A DNA stretch of 64,000 nucleotides from Flavobacterium silvaticum (GCF_012911565.1 NZ_JAAMPU010000097.1:1-64000); one strand, 5' to 3'. Counted from the first letter of the stretch, positions 34,158 to 44,376 are shown. A program made the numbers and translations. The notes: a model not told the origin generated them from the sequence alone.

Positions 34158-35639
34158 TTAGTAACCTGGGTTTTGGGTCAGGGTACCCGCTGTGGCATTT
34201 ACGTCTGACTGGGGAATTGGATAAAGCATATGCTTTTCCTGAAAATTGATTCCCTGGCCATCAAGTACCTGCTGGGCAATTCCCCAACGCTTAAGATCAA
34301 GCAGACGCTGGCTTTCAAATCCAAGTTCTACGCGGCGTTCGTGAATGAGCCATTGTCTGACCTGGTTAGCATCAGCGGCCGATGAACGATCCGGAAGCGT
34401 ACCTGCCGGTGGCGTTGATCCGTCAGCGGCCACGGTAGTCCTCGCACGATTACGGACTTGGTTGATGATAGTTACAGCTCCCGCAGTATCCCCGGAATTC
34501 AGTAAAGCTTCGGCTTTCCATAGAAGACAATCTGCATATCGGATATAAATCTTATTTACCGGAGCATCGTCATTCCCTTTAAATGTGCCGTCAAGGCTCC
34601 CCAATAACTTGTTGACATTCTGGTTAGGTACATCGACAGTATAGAATTTTCTAGGATCATTTTCTTCAAATTCATCAAGGAAATTCTGTGTCGGGGCAAA
34701 AAATCCCCAACCCATTACCGCACAGAGGCCGTTTCCACGAAGTGGTGCTGCATTGTTCTGGTGATCGAAAACAAAAATATCCTCGTTTTCATTGAACTCG
34801 CTTGATTGACGGAACGCATCAAAATAGTTGGCATTCAACCCAAAACCAAGTCCGGAAAGTTGGTCAACCAAGCCAGGAACTGCTGTCCAATTCTCACTGT
34901 ATAGCTCAATTTTAGCATGCAAGGCAATTGCAGCTCCCTTGGAAACACGCCATTGTTCCGTACTTGAAGAATATTTTGTGTTTGGCAATAGGCTCGCAGC
35001 CTGGTCAAGATCGGAACGAAGCTGGTCGAAGATAGTCGCTTCATCTGTCCGGGCAGCCAGTTCAAAGGCAGTATTGATGTCAGTTACCGGCTCAAGGATA
35101 AGCGGAACTCCTCCGAAGTTTGTAACCAAAGCGAAATAATAATAGGAACGCAGGAAAAGGCACTCGGCCAATAACTGATTCTTTCTTTCGGTAGTTATTC
35201 CCGTTATGGACTCGATTTGCGGATTATTGCAATGCTGGATTACCGTATTGGCTCTTTTGATACCTTCATAATTGTATCTCCAAAGCCCGTTAGGGCCACC
35301 ATTCGTAGTGGTGAAGGTGAAAGAATTGATCTCATCCATCCACGTTTGATCGCCATCTATGATCCATTTTTTCTGCATATCGTCACTTCCGATGTCCTGC
35401 AATACGATATCATTCTGGAAAACGAGTCCACCGGTCCAATCCCAACTTCCCATAATATTAAGGGTGTTGGAAAGTAACATATAGGCAGATTTTGTCTGAT
35501 TTTCCATTCCGGTAAGCGTTGGCGTAAGATCTACCTGCTCTTGTGTCAGTACGCCTATGGGTTCCTGATTCAGATCATCTTCACAACCCGACAGACCTAT
35601 TATGCCTATCAACAATCCAATTGTTATATACTTTTTCAT
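34158..35639 (-). CDS. SusD/RagB family glycan-binding lipoprotein
   Basis: A 493-residue surface lipoprotein (lipobox LIGIIGLSGCEDD, Cys19) of the SusD/RagB family. Typical parts are the N-terminal DDLNQEPIG, the helical TPR-like region (NQLLAECLFLRSYYYFALVT, followed by GGVPLILEPVTD), and the C-terminal block KIYIRYADCLLWKAEALLNSGD and HERRVELGFESQRLLDLKRWG. It binds glycan on the cell surface above the SusC porin and helps it load. It begins 11 bases after the susC stop, as usual for a SusC/SusD pair. Confidence 0.97.
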   Translation of the reverse strand: MKKYITIGLLIGIIGLSGCEDDLNQEPIGVLTQEQVDLTPTLTGMENQTKSAYMLLSNTLNIMGSWDWTGGLVFQNDIVLQDIGSDDMQKKWIIDGDQTWMDEINSFTFTTTNGGPNGLWRYNYEGIKRANTVIQHCNNPQIESITGITTERKNQLLAECLFLRSYYYFALVTNFGGVPLILEPVTDINTAFELAARTDEATIFDQLRSDLDQAASLLPNTKYSSSTEQWRVSKGAAIALHAKIELYSENWTAVPGLVDQLSGLGFGLNANYFDAFRQSSEFNENEDIFVFDHQNNAAPLRGNGLCAVMGWGFFAPTQNFLDEFEENDPRKFYTVDVPNQNVNKLLGSLDGTFKGNDDAPVNKIYIRYADCLLWKAEALLNSGDTAGAVTIINQVRNRARTTVAADGSTPPAGTLPDRSSAADANQVRQWLIHERRVELGFESQRLLDLKRWGIAQQVLDGQGINFQEKHMLYPIPQSDVNATAGTLTQNPGY

Positions 35640-35650
35640 GATTCTTTCTT

Positions 35651-38600
35651 TTACAATTTAATTTTTGCTCCAAATAGTACCGAAGTCATCTGCGGATATG
35701 TCCCTTGATCTTTAAGCAATGTAGATTCTGGATCCAGACCGGTGTAATCTGTAAATGTCAATAAGTTCTGTCCGGACACGTAAACACGGAGGTTGCTGAT
35801 TCTTGGGATGCGAGTCCATGTGTAACCTATTTCCACATTTTTAAGACGCAAATAAGACGCATCTTCTACCATTTTGCTTGAAACCCTGCTTCCACCGTTA
35901 TCATTGAATGTAAGCCTTGGTGTTGTATTACTTGTTCCCTCGCCGTTCCATGCACCTAAAACCTCAGTAGTGGAATTGAACGGACGGCTGTCATAGTTCA
36001 GGATCTGTTTCAGGTCATTGTATCGATCGACATCGGAAACACCTTGCCATAAGAAAGATACGTCAAAACCTTTATAGGAAGCATTAAATGCAAGGCCATA
36101 AGTGATTTTTGGTATCGGATTTCCAATAAAGGTCTGGTCATCGGCTGTGATCTGGCCGTCACCATTGACATCGCGAAACTTCATGTCTCCAGGTCGGACA
36201 GAACCCGCATCTGTAGACAAATACGAATTTATTTCTGCCTGGTTTTGATAGATTCCAATAAATTCATAACCATAATACGAATTAATCGGTTGACCTGCAG
36301 TGGTTCTGGTATGGCTGAAATTATCGTCGATCAAAGGCAGATTCGGGTGCAATTTGGTCACTTCGTTTTTGAGGGTAGCCAGATTTCCGGTCACTCCGTA
36401 TTTGAACTCATGATCGTTATTCTGATAGTTCAGGGCAAATTCAAAACCTTTGTTTTCCACAGATCCGGCATTGACATAAGTAGGGTCGTAATCACCTATA
36501 TATCCCGGAGGATCGAGTTGCAACAAGATATCATCGGTCTTTTTGATGAAATAGTCTGCTGAAAAGTTCAGTTTGTTCCTGAAGAACCCAAAATCGATAC
36601 CTAAGTTGGTCTGTGTAGTTGTTTCCCATTTCAAATCGGGGTTGCCCAAACGCTGTAATTCAGGCCCGTTCGGCGTAATGGTGTACAGATTCTGATACGC
36701 GTAATTAGGGATTTCCTGGTTCCCGTTTTGTCCCCAGCTTGCGCGAAGTTTCAGGTTACTCAACCAATCCGACGTTTCTTTCATGAATGATTCGTTCGTC
36801 AGGATATAGTTGGCCGATGCTGCTGGGAAAAAGCCCCATTTGTTGTTCGGGCCGAATCTGGATGAAGCATCTGCACGCATAGTTCCCGTTACAAACAATT
36901 TCTCTTTGTATCCGTAAGTAGCCGAACCAAACCACGAAAGCAAAGACCATCCGGAAGCAGATCCCGAACTATACGGATAAGGTGTCGTCGGGCTACCCAA
37001 TCCACCATAATCCAGATAACGGAAAGGATCTGTGGTGTTATCATATATGGATCTCGCACCTCCTATGGCAGAAGCCGAATTCTTGATGAATTCAGAACCC
37101 AACAAAGCATTGAGGCTGTGATCACCAAATTTCTTCACATAATTCAATGTGTTGCTCCAAGTAAATGTGACATCTTCGCCACGATCTTCATTAAGGCTTG
37201 TCGGGCTGTTGTTACGTCCATTTCCATAATAGACATTAGCTGGGTCATCAATGGTGGAATCTCCATAGTTCTGGGCGAAAATCTTGTTGTGCGTAAAACG
37301 CAGGTCGATACCCAGGTTACTTCTGAATTTCAATGAATTGTCAGATAAAAAGCTGTATTCCGCAAATACATTACCGAAAGCCTGGTACCAACTGCGCTTA
37401 TCGTCTGTATAATTCACTATCGCAATTGGGTTTGAACTGTATTCATAATCGCGGCTGTAACCATTTACACTGTTCGGGCTTACATAAAACGGAAGATCAG
37501 TGTATGGATCATCTGCGCTCCAGGTAGGATCTGACGGATCTTTGTATACAGACAGAACCGGTGGACGAATCATGGCATGACGGATAACACCCGGTGCATC
37601 ACCACTGGAAGACAGTTTATCCTGTTTGATAAATGTCATCTGCATGTTTGTTCCAACTGTAAAACGATCCGATACTTTGGCATTGAGGTTTACACGGAAA
37701 TTGGCACGTTTGTATGAATCGTTATCCGTTATCACTATACCGTCAATATCATAAAGGCCTCCCGAAACCAAATAGGAAAATTTATCATTCGCCCCGCTGG
37801 CAGAAACCTGTATGTTTTTACTTATTCCGGTAGTGAAAAGCTCATCAAGCCAATCTGTATCAGACATTGTTCTCGTAGTACGATCCCGGACATAAGGGCT
37901 TTGTGCATCAGCAGCATTTCCCGAGGTGTTATGCCAGGCAATGTCTTTTGCGGTCAAATATTGGTCTGCGTTGAGCATGTCCGGAAGATTCGTAGCAAAA
38001 TGAACTCCGGTAAATCCTTCAACCTCAAGTACGCCTTTTCCTTGCGAACCGCGCTTGGTTGTTATCACGATTACACCGCCAGCCGCACGCGAACCATAGA
38101 TTGAGGCTGAAGCGGCATCTTTCAATACCGTCATCGATTTAATATCTGAAGAAGTCAAAGAGGCGATGCTGCGTGTAGGAACTCCATCAACTACATAAAG
38201 GACATCTGTATTTCCTATAGTACCTACACCACGCACGCGAAGCTGGATACCATCTCCCGGCGCACCTGTACTGGCTGCTACGAAAACACCTGCCACCTGG
38301 CCTTGCAATTGTTGTGTCACATCGGCCACACGGGTTTTGGAAAGATCGCCCATATCCACTTGTGAAACCGCTCCGGAAATGGAAGTTTTCTGTTGGCCGA
38401 CATATCCGGTAACAATAACCTCCTTAAGCTGCTGACTATCCTCTTTAAGCACCACATTGACCGTTTGATCTCCCGTTACCGGAATCTCCTGTGTCAAGTA
38501 GCCAACATAGCTAAAAACAAGAGTATAACCATTAGACACCGAGGCAATGGTATACTTTCCATCAATATCTGTAGCTGTAGAAATGGAGGTGCCTTTAATG

Positions 38601-38728
38601 GTTACTGTAACCATTGGCAAAGTGCCGTTCGCATCAGAAACCGTACCTTCAACCTTTTGCGCAAAAAGGCCTCCTGAAAAGAATACAGCTATAAGCACGA
38701 AAAATAAGTTAGTAAGATTCCTGTTCAT
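35651..38728 (-). CDS. SusC/RagA family TonB-dependent receptor
   Basis: A 1025-residue outer-membrane protein with a signal peptide (cleavage after FAQ), then a carboxypeptidase-regulatory-like domain (VEGTVSDANGTLPMVTVTIKGTSIS and GYLTQEIPVTGD), a plug domain with LKEVIVTGYVGQQKTSISGAVSQV (TonB-linked motif) and RVADVTQQLQGQVAGV, and a 22-strand barrel ending in VLFGAKIKL. It imports oligosaccharide with energy from TonB/ExbBD. It heads the operon susC-susD-GH130-MFS-lipoprotein-GH13 and is preceded by a double GTGTACAC element. Confidence 0.97.
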   Translation of the reverse strand: MNRNLTNLFFVLIAVFFSGGLFAQKVEGTVSDANGTLPMVTVTIKGTSISTATDIDGKYTIASVSNGYTLVFSYVGYLTQEIPVTGDQTVNVVLKEDSQQLKEVIVTGYVGQQKTSISGAVSQVDMGDLSKTRVADVTQQLQGQVAGVFVAASTGAPGDGIQLRVRGVGTIGNTDVLYVVDGVPTRSIASLTSSDIKSMTVLKDAASASIYGSRAAGGVIVITTKRGSQGKGVLEVEGFTGVHFATNLPDMLNADQYLTAKDIAWHNTSGNAADAQSPYVRDRTTRTMSDTDWLDELFTTGISKNIQVSASGANDKFSYLVSGGLYDIDGIVITDNDSYKRANFRVNLNAKVSDRFTVGTNMQMTFIKQDKLSSSGDAPGVIRHAMIRPPVLSVYKDPSDPTWSADDPYTDLPFYVSPNSVNGYSRDYEYSSNPIAIVNYTDDKRSWYQAFGNVFAEYSFLSDNSLKFRSNLGIDLRFTHNKIFAQNYGDSTIDDPANVYYGNGRNNSPTSLNEDRGEDVTFTWSNTLNYVKKFGDHSLNALLGSEFIKNSASAIGGARSIYDNTTDPFRYLDYGGLGSPTTPYPYSSGSASGWSLLSWFGSATYGYKEKLFVTGTMRADASSRFGPNNKWGFFPAASANYILTNESFMKETSDWLSNLKLRASWGQNGNQEIPNYAYQNLYTITPNGPELQRLGNPDLKWETTTQTNLGIDFGFFRNKLNFSADYFIKKTDDILLQLDPPGYIGDYDPTYVNAGSVENKGFEFALNYQNNDHEFKYGVTGNLATLKNEVTKLHPNLPLIDDNFSHTRTTAGQPINSYYGYEFIGIYQNQAEINSYLSTDAGSVRPGDMKFRDVNGDGQITADDQTFIGNPIPKITYGLAFNASYKGFDVSFLWQGVSDVDRYNDLKQILNYDSRPFNSTTEVLGAWNGEGTSNTTPRLTFNDNGGSRVSSKMVEDASYLRLKNVEIGYTWTRIPRISNLRVYVSGQNLLTFTDYTGLDPESTLLKDQGTYPQMTSVLFGAKIKL

Positions 38729-38835
38729 ATTAAAACTGTGTAATCATTAATAATTAGGGATTTTTTTTTCATGTTGATAAAAATTAGTTGGGTTACTTGT
38801 GATTTTGGCTTGCTACAACGTTTTAGTAGCGATGA

Positions 38836-38892
38836 TAAATGTACTTCCAGGCCATAAAAAAGGGTGTACACTATTTATTCAAAAGTGTACAC
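38836..38892 (-). promoter_or_regulatory. susC promoter with double GTGTACAC operator
   Basis: Two copies of the perfect palindrome GTGTACAC (38864-38871 and 38885-38892) are spaced 21 bp, two helical turns. On the minus strand TACATTTA (38843-38836), close to TAnnTTTG, lies 20 bases downstream, so the near copy sits at the -33 position. This fits an AraC-type activator bound as a pair; the hybrid sensor encoded next door is the natural candidate. Confidence 0.6.
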
Positions 38893-38913
38893 CACTAGCA
38901 AACACATTGTTTA

Positions 38914-41900
38914 TCAGTTATTTGAAAAAGAAAGGCTGCGGTTTTTATAATGCAGCTGATAATTTTTCGGAGTGGTCTGATACATCTTTTTGAATTCCCT
39001 GTAGAAATAAGATCTATTGTTGAAACCGGATTTATAGCATACTTCAGACACCGTAAGTACATTTTTCCGCAATAGTTCAGCTGCGAATTTGAGACGAACT
39101 GTCCGGATCAAATCTCCTGGTGAAATACCGAACAATTGTTTCGTTTTCCGGTACAATTGCGAATTGCTGATCCCGAGTTCTTTTTCGATATAAGCACTTT
39201 GGAGGTTTTCATTGTCGATATTCTTCCGAATCAGATTGATGACAAGTTTTATAAAATCTTTTTCTTCATTGTTCACGGGCAAGGCCGATACGCTATCCGG
39301 AATCGAATCCTGTGTAAAATGCTGCAGTATCAATTCTTTTTCCTCAAGCAGTTTCTGGATACGGACAAGCAGATGGTCCGGGTAGAACGGTTTTGGTATG
39401 TAGGAATTGGCTCCGCTTTCAAGGCCTTCAATTCTGTGTATCACCGAATCTTTTGCGGTTAGCATGATAAAAGGAATATGGCACGTGCGTATGTCGGTCT
39501 TGATTTGCCTGCACAGTTCCACTCCATCCATCACCGGCATCATGACGTCGCTGATGATAAGATCCGGAACTTCTTTTTCGACCATTTCAAGAGCTTCCAT
39601 TCCGTTGTAAGCAGCTGTAAGCGCGTATTTTTCTCCTAAAAGATCATTGAGGAAACCGTGTATTTCCTTTTCGTCTTCAACTACCAATACCTTTTTGCGT
39701 TGGTCTTCGATCTGCTCCAAAGCCAGGATACGCGCCGGTATATCCTGTACTTCTTCTTCTCGTTCCTCAAGAATGTTTTTGAGGTGTTGGGAAATCAATA
39801 CAGGCGATGTGCCCAGGTCGATTTCTTTTTCTGAGAACGATGCTTTATCACACGGAATCAGCACGGTAAACGTGGTCAGTTGATCCGGAATACTCGAAAC
39901 TTCTATGTCACCTCTCAAAACCGTGACGAGTTTTTTGATGTAGGCAAGGCCGATTCCCGTACGGAACATTTCGGTATCTGAAGTCTGGTTGGTATCCGAC
40001 AGGAAAAACCGGTCGAATAAAGATTCCAGCTTCTCCTTCGGAATTCCTTTTCCGGTATTTGAAATAGTAATGTTCAAGTGATTGTGTTCCCGTTCCTCAA
40101 TCGTGAATTTAATCCGGATGGTGCCACCCGAAGGTGTATACTTAAAGGCATTCGACATTAAATTGAACACAATCTTTTCCAGCTTATCCTTATCGAACCA
40201 ACCTTGTAAAGACGCCGGCACTTCAAGCGCATAATCGATCCGTTTTTCCAAAGCCCAGTCATCAAAGAGTTCCGCGATTTGTTCCGTCAGGCTGACCAGA
40301 TCGAATTGCTTTACGGTAACTTCAAGGTAATCGTGTTCGGCTTTTCGGAATTCGAGCAGTTGCTGGGTAAGGAACAACAAACGCGAGGCATTGCGCTGGA
40401 TCATGTGGACGAATTTCTGGTTGCGCTCGTTTAAATGGCCGGCTTCCGATAATTTCTGGATCGGGCCAACAATCAGTGTAAGCGGAGTCAGGAATTCATG
40501 GGCGATATTGGTAAAGAAAGCCAGACGGTTTTCGTGCAATACTTCTTCATTTTGGCGAATCAGGATATTCTGTTTGAGCGATTGGCGTTTTAAATAATAA
40601 CTTCGGACGAACAGGATAAAACCCACACCCAGAATCAGGTAGATCAGATACGCTACGGTCGATTGCCACCAAACCGGCTTGATGCGCAGGTCGATCGAAC
40701 GAACCGGTTTTGTCCATACGCCGTCGCTGTTCGACCATTTTACATAAAGCGAATAACTGCCCGGCGGGACATTGGTAAACGAAATTATTTTGCGGTTATC
40801 TATCTTATTCCAGCCTTTATCGAAGCCTTCGAGCTGGTATGCATATTGGCACTTTTCATTGTTCGTATACGTAAGAGCCGACAATTGGATGTCAAAAAAG
40901 TTCTGGTTGTGTTTAAGGACGATAGACGGAAAATCCTTCGAATCGGGAGCAATCACAAGTCCCTGATAATACGGAACCGCCTGGTTCTGTCCGCTGATTT
41001 TATCGATGAGCAAGTCCGGGATAAGCTGGGATTCCTTGATTTTCTGCGGAAGGAAATAATTGAACCCTTTGATTCCGCCCATAAAAATATAGCCCGATTC
41101 ATTATCGTTGTAAAATGCCCCGTCGGCGAATTCATTGTTCTGCAGACCTTCGTTCCGCGAATAATTGATGAACTTGCCTGATTGGAAATTCGACAGCCCA
41201 AAATTGGTGCTGACCCAAAGATTGCCTTTGTCCGAAACGATTCCGTGGATGGTGTTATTTGGCAATCCGTCGGCGACCGTATAACTCTTAAAAACAGCCG
41301 AACCGTCCGGATTCAGCGTTTCGAGCTTGTTCAGTCCGTAACTCGTGCCAATCCAAAGCTGGTTCTTTTCATCGGTGAGCAAACACAAAATATCATTGCT
41401 CGACAAGCTTTTATCATTACCGGGAATGTTCTTGTAACTGTTGAATTTCCCCGATTTTTTATTCAGCAGATTAAGTCCGCCAAGCCTCGTCCCTATCCAA
41501 AGTTCATCGTCATTTTTGGGAATGATGGAAAAAACGATGTTGCTGCTCAATTCACTTCCGCCACCCGCTTTATATCTTTTTACCCTATTGATTTCAAGAC
41601 CGTTGCCTTTACGTCCAATGTGACAACTGATTATTCCGTAACCGTTCGTTCCCAACCACAACAAACCGTCTTTATCCTCATATATGGCGTATACAGATTT
41701 GAACGCTTCCGCAGACTGGCTTCCGGCAATTTCATTCCAGCCGATAATTCTTGACTGCTTCTGGTCGTAAACCGAAATCCCTTCGCCATCGGTACCGATG
41801 AACACCAGATTATCCCTGCCTTTGCATAACGAAAATACGGCGTTATTGAGCGGGCTGTTGCTTTCGGTGAAATTCTGGTATGATAACGGTTTGTCCGGAT

Positions 41901-43125
41901 TCAGGTAAAAATCCCCGTTGAGCCTAAACAATCCCTTGCCTTTTGTACCGAGTAAAAATGTATGGCCGTCAGTTTCAAGGAACGACCTCACAATGGCGCC
42001 GTCGAGTTCCGGTATCTGGTTTTTTGAAATAAGGTTGAACGACTTTTTGATTGGAAATAATTTGAACACGCCGTCTCCGTCTGTTCCTGTCCAGATGATG
42101 TTTTCGCTGCCCTGGATGAGCGTCATTACCTTTTGGCTTTTAAGATGGCGCATCCACAAGGAAGACATAGCCTGTCCGTTGAAATCAATCTGTGAATAGC
42201 CTGATTTTCCCGAAACCACGATTCCATCAGCCGTGTGGCCGATGATATTATCCAAATGTTGTTCTGAAACAGGTTGAATTTGTTTCCCTAAGGCATCGGA
42301 CAAAATCCCCTGGCCATTTGTAAAAACGATACAGATGCTACCATCCGGCAATACATCAAACGTCCTTACATCCTTAAACAGCAATGCATTGGAAGCTACA
42401 GCCTTTTTGCCATTTGGTTCGCCGGAGATTCTGAGCGCATGCAATTCTCCGTTTTCAGACAAAAGCAGTAAATCGTCGGAACCCGAAAAATCCATCTTAC
42501 GGACACTTTGCTTAAAGTTATCCTGACCGGAAAGATTGCGGAATTCCTTTCCGTCGAAATACCCTATTCCCCATTCCTTGACGGCACAAAATACCTCTTT
42601 GGAAGCATTTAGCGCCAGATTGAATTCAGACTCGGACAGCGGCGGCTTGTTCTTTCTCGAAAAATAATATTGCGTTACCGAATCGGTTGCCTTATCGTAT
42701 CTATTGATACCGTGCATGGTCAGAATCCAGATACGTCCGTTTTTGTCTTCGCCTACTTTCAGGACCACCTGGTTGCTCAGTGAATGTCCGTCGGCCTGTT
42801 CAGACCTGAATATCTTGAAGTTGTTTCCGTCGTAGCGGTTAAGTCCGTCCCAGGTGCCAATCCAGATTAGGTTTTGGGAATCCTGGAAAATACAGTTTAC
42901 CGAACTGTTTGAAAGCCCTTTGGTGTTGTCAAGCTGCTCAACCGAATATTTGAGGTCGGAGCTTTTTGAAGGTTGTTCCGATGTTGGTTTGCGTGTTTCT
43001 GCAGAAGCAAGTGCCCGTTTATCATCTTTGCATGAATACAGACAACTAATGACACATAAAAGCAGGATCAGCAGATGCAGATATCCCGTTTTTTTTTGAG
43101 GTGTTGAGGAAATTTGGAAATTCAT
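38914..43125 (-). CDS. Hybrid two-component system regulator (HTCS)
   Basis: A 1403-residue inner-membrane sensor-regulator, start chosen at MNFQISSTPQKK because AAGGG lies nine bases upstream; an ATG three codons earlier is possible. Order of parts: signal/anchor segment; periplasmic propeller repeats (LIWIGTWDGLNRYDG, IIWTGTDGDGVFKL, LLWLGTNGYGI and more) plus a Y_Y_Y domain; a membrane helix (AYLIYLILGVGFILFV); histidine kinase with FFTNIAHEFLTPLTLIVGP (phosphoacceptor His; the usual ELRTPL is EFLTPL) and ATPase motifs GIGLAYIKKLV; receiver domain (LVVEDEKEIHGFL, LIISDVMMPVMDGVELCR); and a C-terminal AraC helix-turn-helix. It would sense the glycan in the periplasm and activate susC. Confidence 0.95.
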   Translation of the reverse strand: MNFQISSTPQKKTGYLHLLILLLCVISCLYSCKDDKRALASAETRKPTSEQPSKSSDLKYSVEQLDNTKGLSNSSVNCIFQDSQNLIWIGTWDGLNRYDGNNFKIFRSEQADGHSLSNQVVLKVGEDKNGRIWILTMHGINRYDKATDSVTQYYFSRKNKPPLSESEFNLALNASKEVFCAVKEWGIGYFDGKEFRNLSGQDNFKQSVRKMDFSGSDDLLLLSENGELHALRISGEPNGKKAVASNALLFKDVRTFDVLPDGSICIVFTNGQGILSDALGKQIQPVSEQHLDNIIGHTADGIVVSGKSGYSQIDFNGQAMSSLWMRHLKSQKVMTLIQGSENIIWTGTDGDGVFKLFPIKKSFNLISKNQIPELDGAIVRSFLETDGHTFLLGTKGKGLFRLNGDFYLNPDKPLSYQNFTESNSPLNNAVFSLCKGRDNLVFIGTDGEGISVYDQKQSRIIGWNEIAGSQSAEAFKSVYAIYEDKDGLLWLGTNGYGIISCHIGRKGNGLEINRVKRYKAGGGSELSSNIVFSIIPKNDDELWIGTRLGGLNLLNKKSGKFNSYKNIPGNDKSLSSNDILCLLTDEKNQLWIGTSYGLNKLETLNPDGSAVFKSYTVADGLPNNTIHGIVSDKGNLWVSTNFGLSNFQSGKFINYSRNEGLQNNEFADGAFYNDNESGYIFMGGIKGFNYFLPQKIKESQLIPDLLIDKISGQNQAVPYYQGLVIAPDSKDFPSIVLKHNQNFFDIQLSALTYTNNEKCQYAYQLEGFDKGWNKIDNRKIISFTNVPPGSYSLYVKWSNSDGVWTKPVRSIDLRIKPVWWQSTVAYLIYLILGVGFILFVRSYYLKRQSLKQNILIRQNEEVLHENRLAFFTNIAHEFLTPLTLIVGPIQKLSEAGHLNERNQKFVHMIQRNASRLLFLTQQLLEFRKAEHDYLEVTVKQFDLVSLTEQIAELFDDWALEKRIDYALEVPASLQGWFDKDKLEKIVFNLMSNAFKYTPSGGTIRIKFTIEEREHNHLNITISNTGKGIPKEKLESLFDRFFLSDTNQTSDTEMFRTGIGLAYIKKLVTVLRGDIEVSSIPDQLTTFTVLIPCDKASFSEKEIDLGTSPVLISQHLKNILEEREEEVQDIPARILALEQIEDQRKKVLVVEDEKEIHGFLNDLLGEKYALTAAYNGMEALEMVEKEVPDLIISDVMMPVMDGVELCRQIKTDIRTCHIPFIMLTAKDSVIHRIEGLESGANSYIPKPFYPDHLLVRIQKLLEEKELILQHFTQDSIPDSVSALPVNNEEKDFIKLVINLIRKNIDNENLQSAYIEKELGISNSQLYRKTKQLFGISPGDLIRTVRLKFAAELLRKNVLTVSEVCYKSGFNNRSYFYREFKKMYQTTPKNYQLHYKNRSLSFSNN

Positions 43126-43172
43126 AGCAAGCATCCCTTTCAGCAGCAATATCGATTGAAATGGGCAGTTAC

Positions 43173-43180
43173 CAAATGTA
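43173..43180 (-). promoter_or_regulatory. -7 box of the HTCS gene
   Basis: On the minus strand TACATTTG matches TAnnTTTG exactly, 48 bases before the chosen start. No -33 box is clear. The site lies just beyond the end of the DUF3095 gene. Confidence 0.45.
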
Positions 43181-43206
43181 CGAAACAATTGTTCTAAAAG
43201 ATTGCG

Positions 43207-44376
43207 TCAACTTATTTGTGCGGCAATCCTTATTTTTTGCTTGAGCATTTGGGCCGCTTTGGTATATCCGCCTTCAGATCCATCCACAAAATGGATATGC
43301 CCGTCCTTTTGGTCGCGCACGTAACAGGACATGATCGAGGCATTGCTGATATGCCATCCGTAGAAAATCTGATGTTCAGCTTCCATTTGGCCGAGCAGCT
43401 TTTCCAATTCGCGGCGCTGGCTGGCATTTCCGGAAATAACCGTATTGATTTTTCCGTCGATGACCAGTGTATCGGACATTTCGACAAGGCTCTTGAGATA
43501 ATCCTGCCCCTTGTTAGTAGTAAAATAGAATTTCACATAAAGCGAAAAAAACCACGAACGGATCAATGCGATCCATTTGATTTTGCCGAACCGGAGCCGC
43601 ATTTCGTTCCCGATGCGCATGAAGGTACTCTGGAATTTTAACCGATCGACAGAAATTGGTTGCCTTGTGGCGTGTGATCCGTAAAGCGAATCGAGTTTTT
43701 CAAGTACTTTTTTAAAGACAACAGCCTGAGTTCCGTTTTCGCGCGCAACGACTAGTAAAGTCACTATTTCTTCTTTGTTTTGGGGCGGCCCGATTTTATC
43801 CCATCGGCACTGCATTCCGTCAAGATTCAGCGGTTCTCCATTCGAACGCATGTCCGGAAACAGGTAATTTTCGCCTTTGACGATGCTTTCGGCGTAAGCC
43901 AGGCCGTTTTCAAGTACAATCGGGATGATGAATGTCGCCGAGCTTTTGAACCGGGCGATTTTTATTCGATGTCCGGCTTTGTAGACATCCGATACCGAAA
44001 CGACTCCGGTACGCAGCTCCAGATTGAAATTGGCAAAAGTATTCGAACGGTAAATGGCCAGCGCTTTCATGGTCTCGTCTAACAGCGAAGAAGGAATGAG
44101 AAATGTCGCCCCATCGCCTCCAAAGAAAAACGGAATGGAGATTTCATTCGCGAACGCAATGTTGAGGACTGCCACAATGCTTCCGGTTGCGATGAGGTTG
44201 ACTTGCTGATGCATTCCTTCCAAAACCGAATTGGTCGATCCGACAATATCCGTGATGACGATTTGCCAGTCATCCGGAACCGCTGTAAACAGGCCATCAT
44301 TCACAATAAAATCAGGCAACGGAATTTTGTGCGACGGAAGTTCCGAATAGAAAGTATCGTTGGAATGCTGTGTCAA
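43207..44376 (-). CDS. DUF3095 family protein, class III cyclase-like
   Basis: A 389-residue protein. VITDIVGST (Asp43) and FFFGGDGATFLIP (Asp88) lie 45 residues apart. This is the spacing and context of the two metal-binding aspartates of class III nucleotide cyclases. The rest contains TGVVSVSDVYKAGHRIKIARF and a conserved LNLDGMQCRWDKIGPPQNKEE block. It matches the DUF3095 family, whose activity is not established. No membrane helix or signal peptide. It lies upstream of the HTCS gene on the same strand, with 81 bases between, and a separate -7 box in that gap. A link to PUL control is speculative. Confidence 0.8.
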   Translation of the reverse strand: MTQHSNDTFYSELPSHKIPLPDFIVNDGLFTAVPDDWQIVITDIVGSTNSVLEGMHQQVNLIATGSIVAVLNIAFANEISIPFFFGGDGATFLIPSSLLDETMKALAIYRSNTFANFNLELRTGVVSVSDVYKAGHRIKIARFKSSATFIIPIVLENGLAYAESIVKGENYLFPDMRSNGEPLNLDGMQCRWDKIGPPQNKEEIVTLLVVARENGTQAVVFKKVLEKLDSLYGSHATRQPISVDRLKFQSTFMRIGNEMRLRFGKIKWIALIRSWFFSLYVKFYFTTNKGQDYLKSLVEMSDTLVIDGKINTVISGNASQRRELEKLLGQMEAEHQIFYGWHISNASIMSCYVRDQKDGHIHFVDGSEGGYTKAAQMLKQKIRIAAQIS

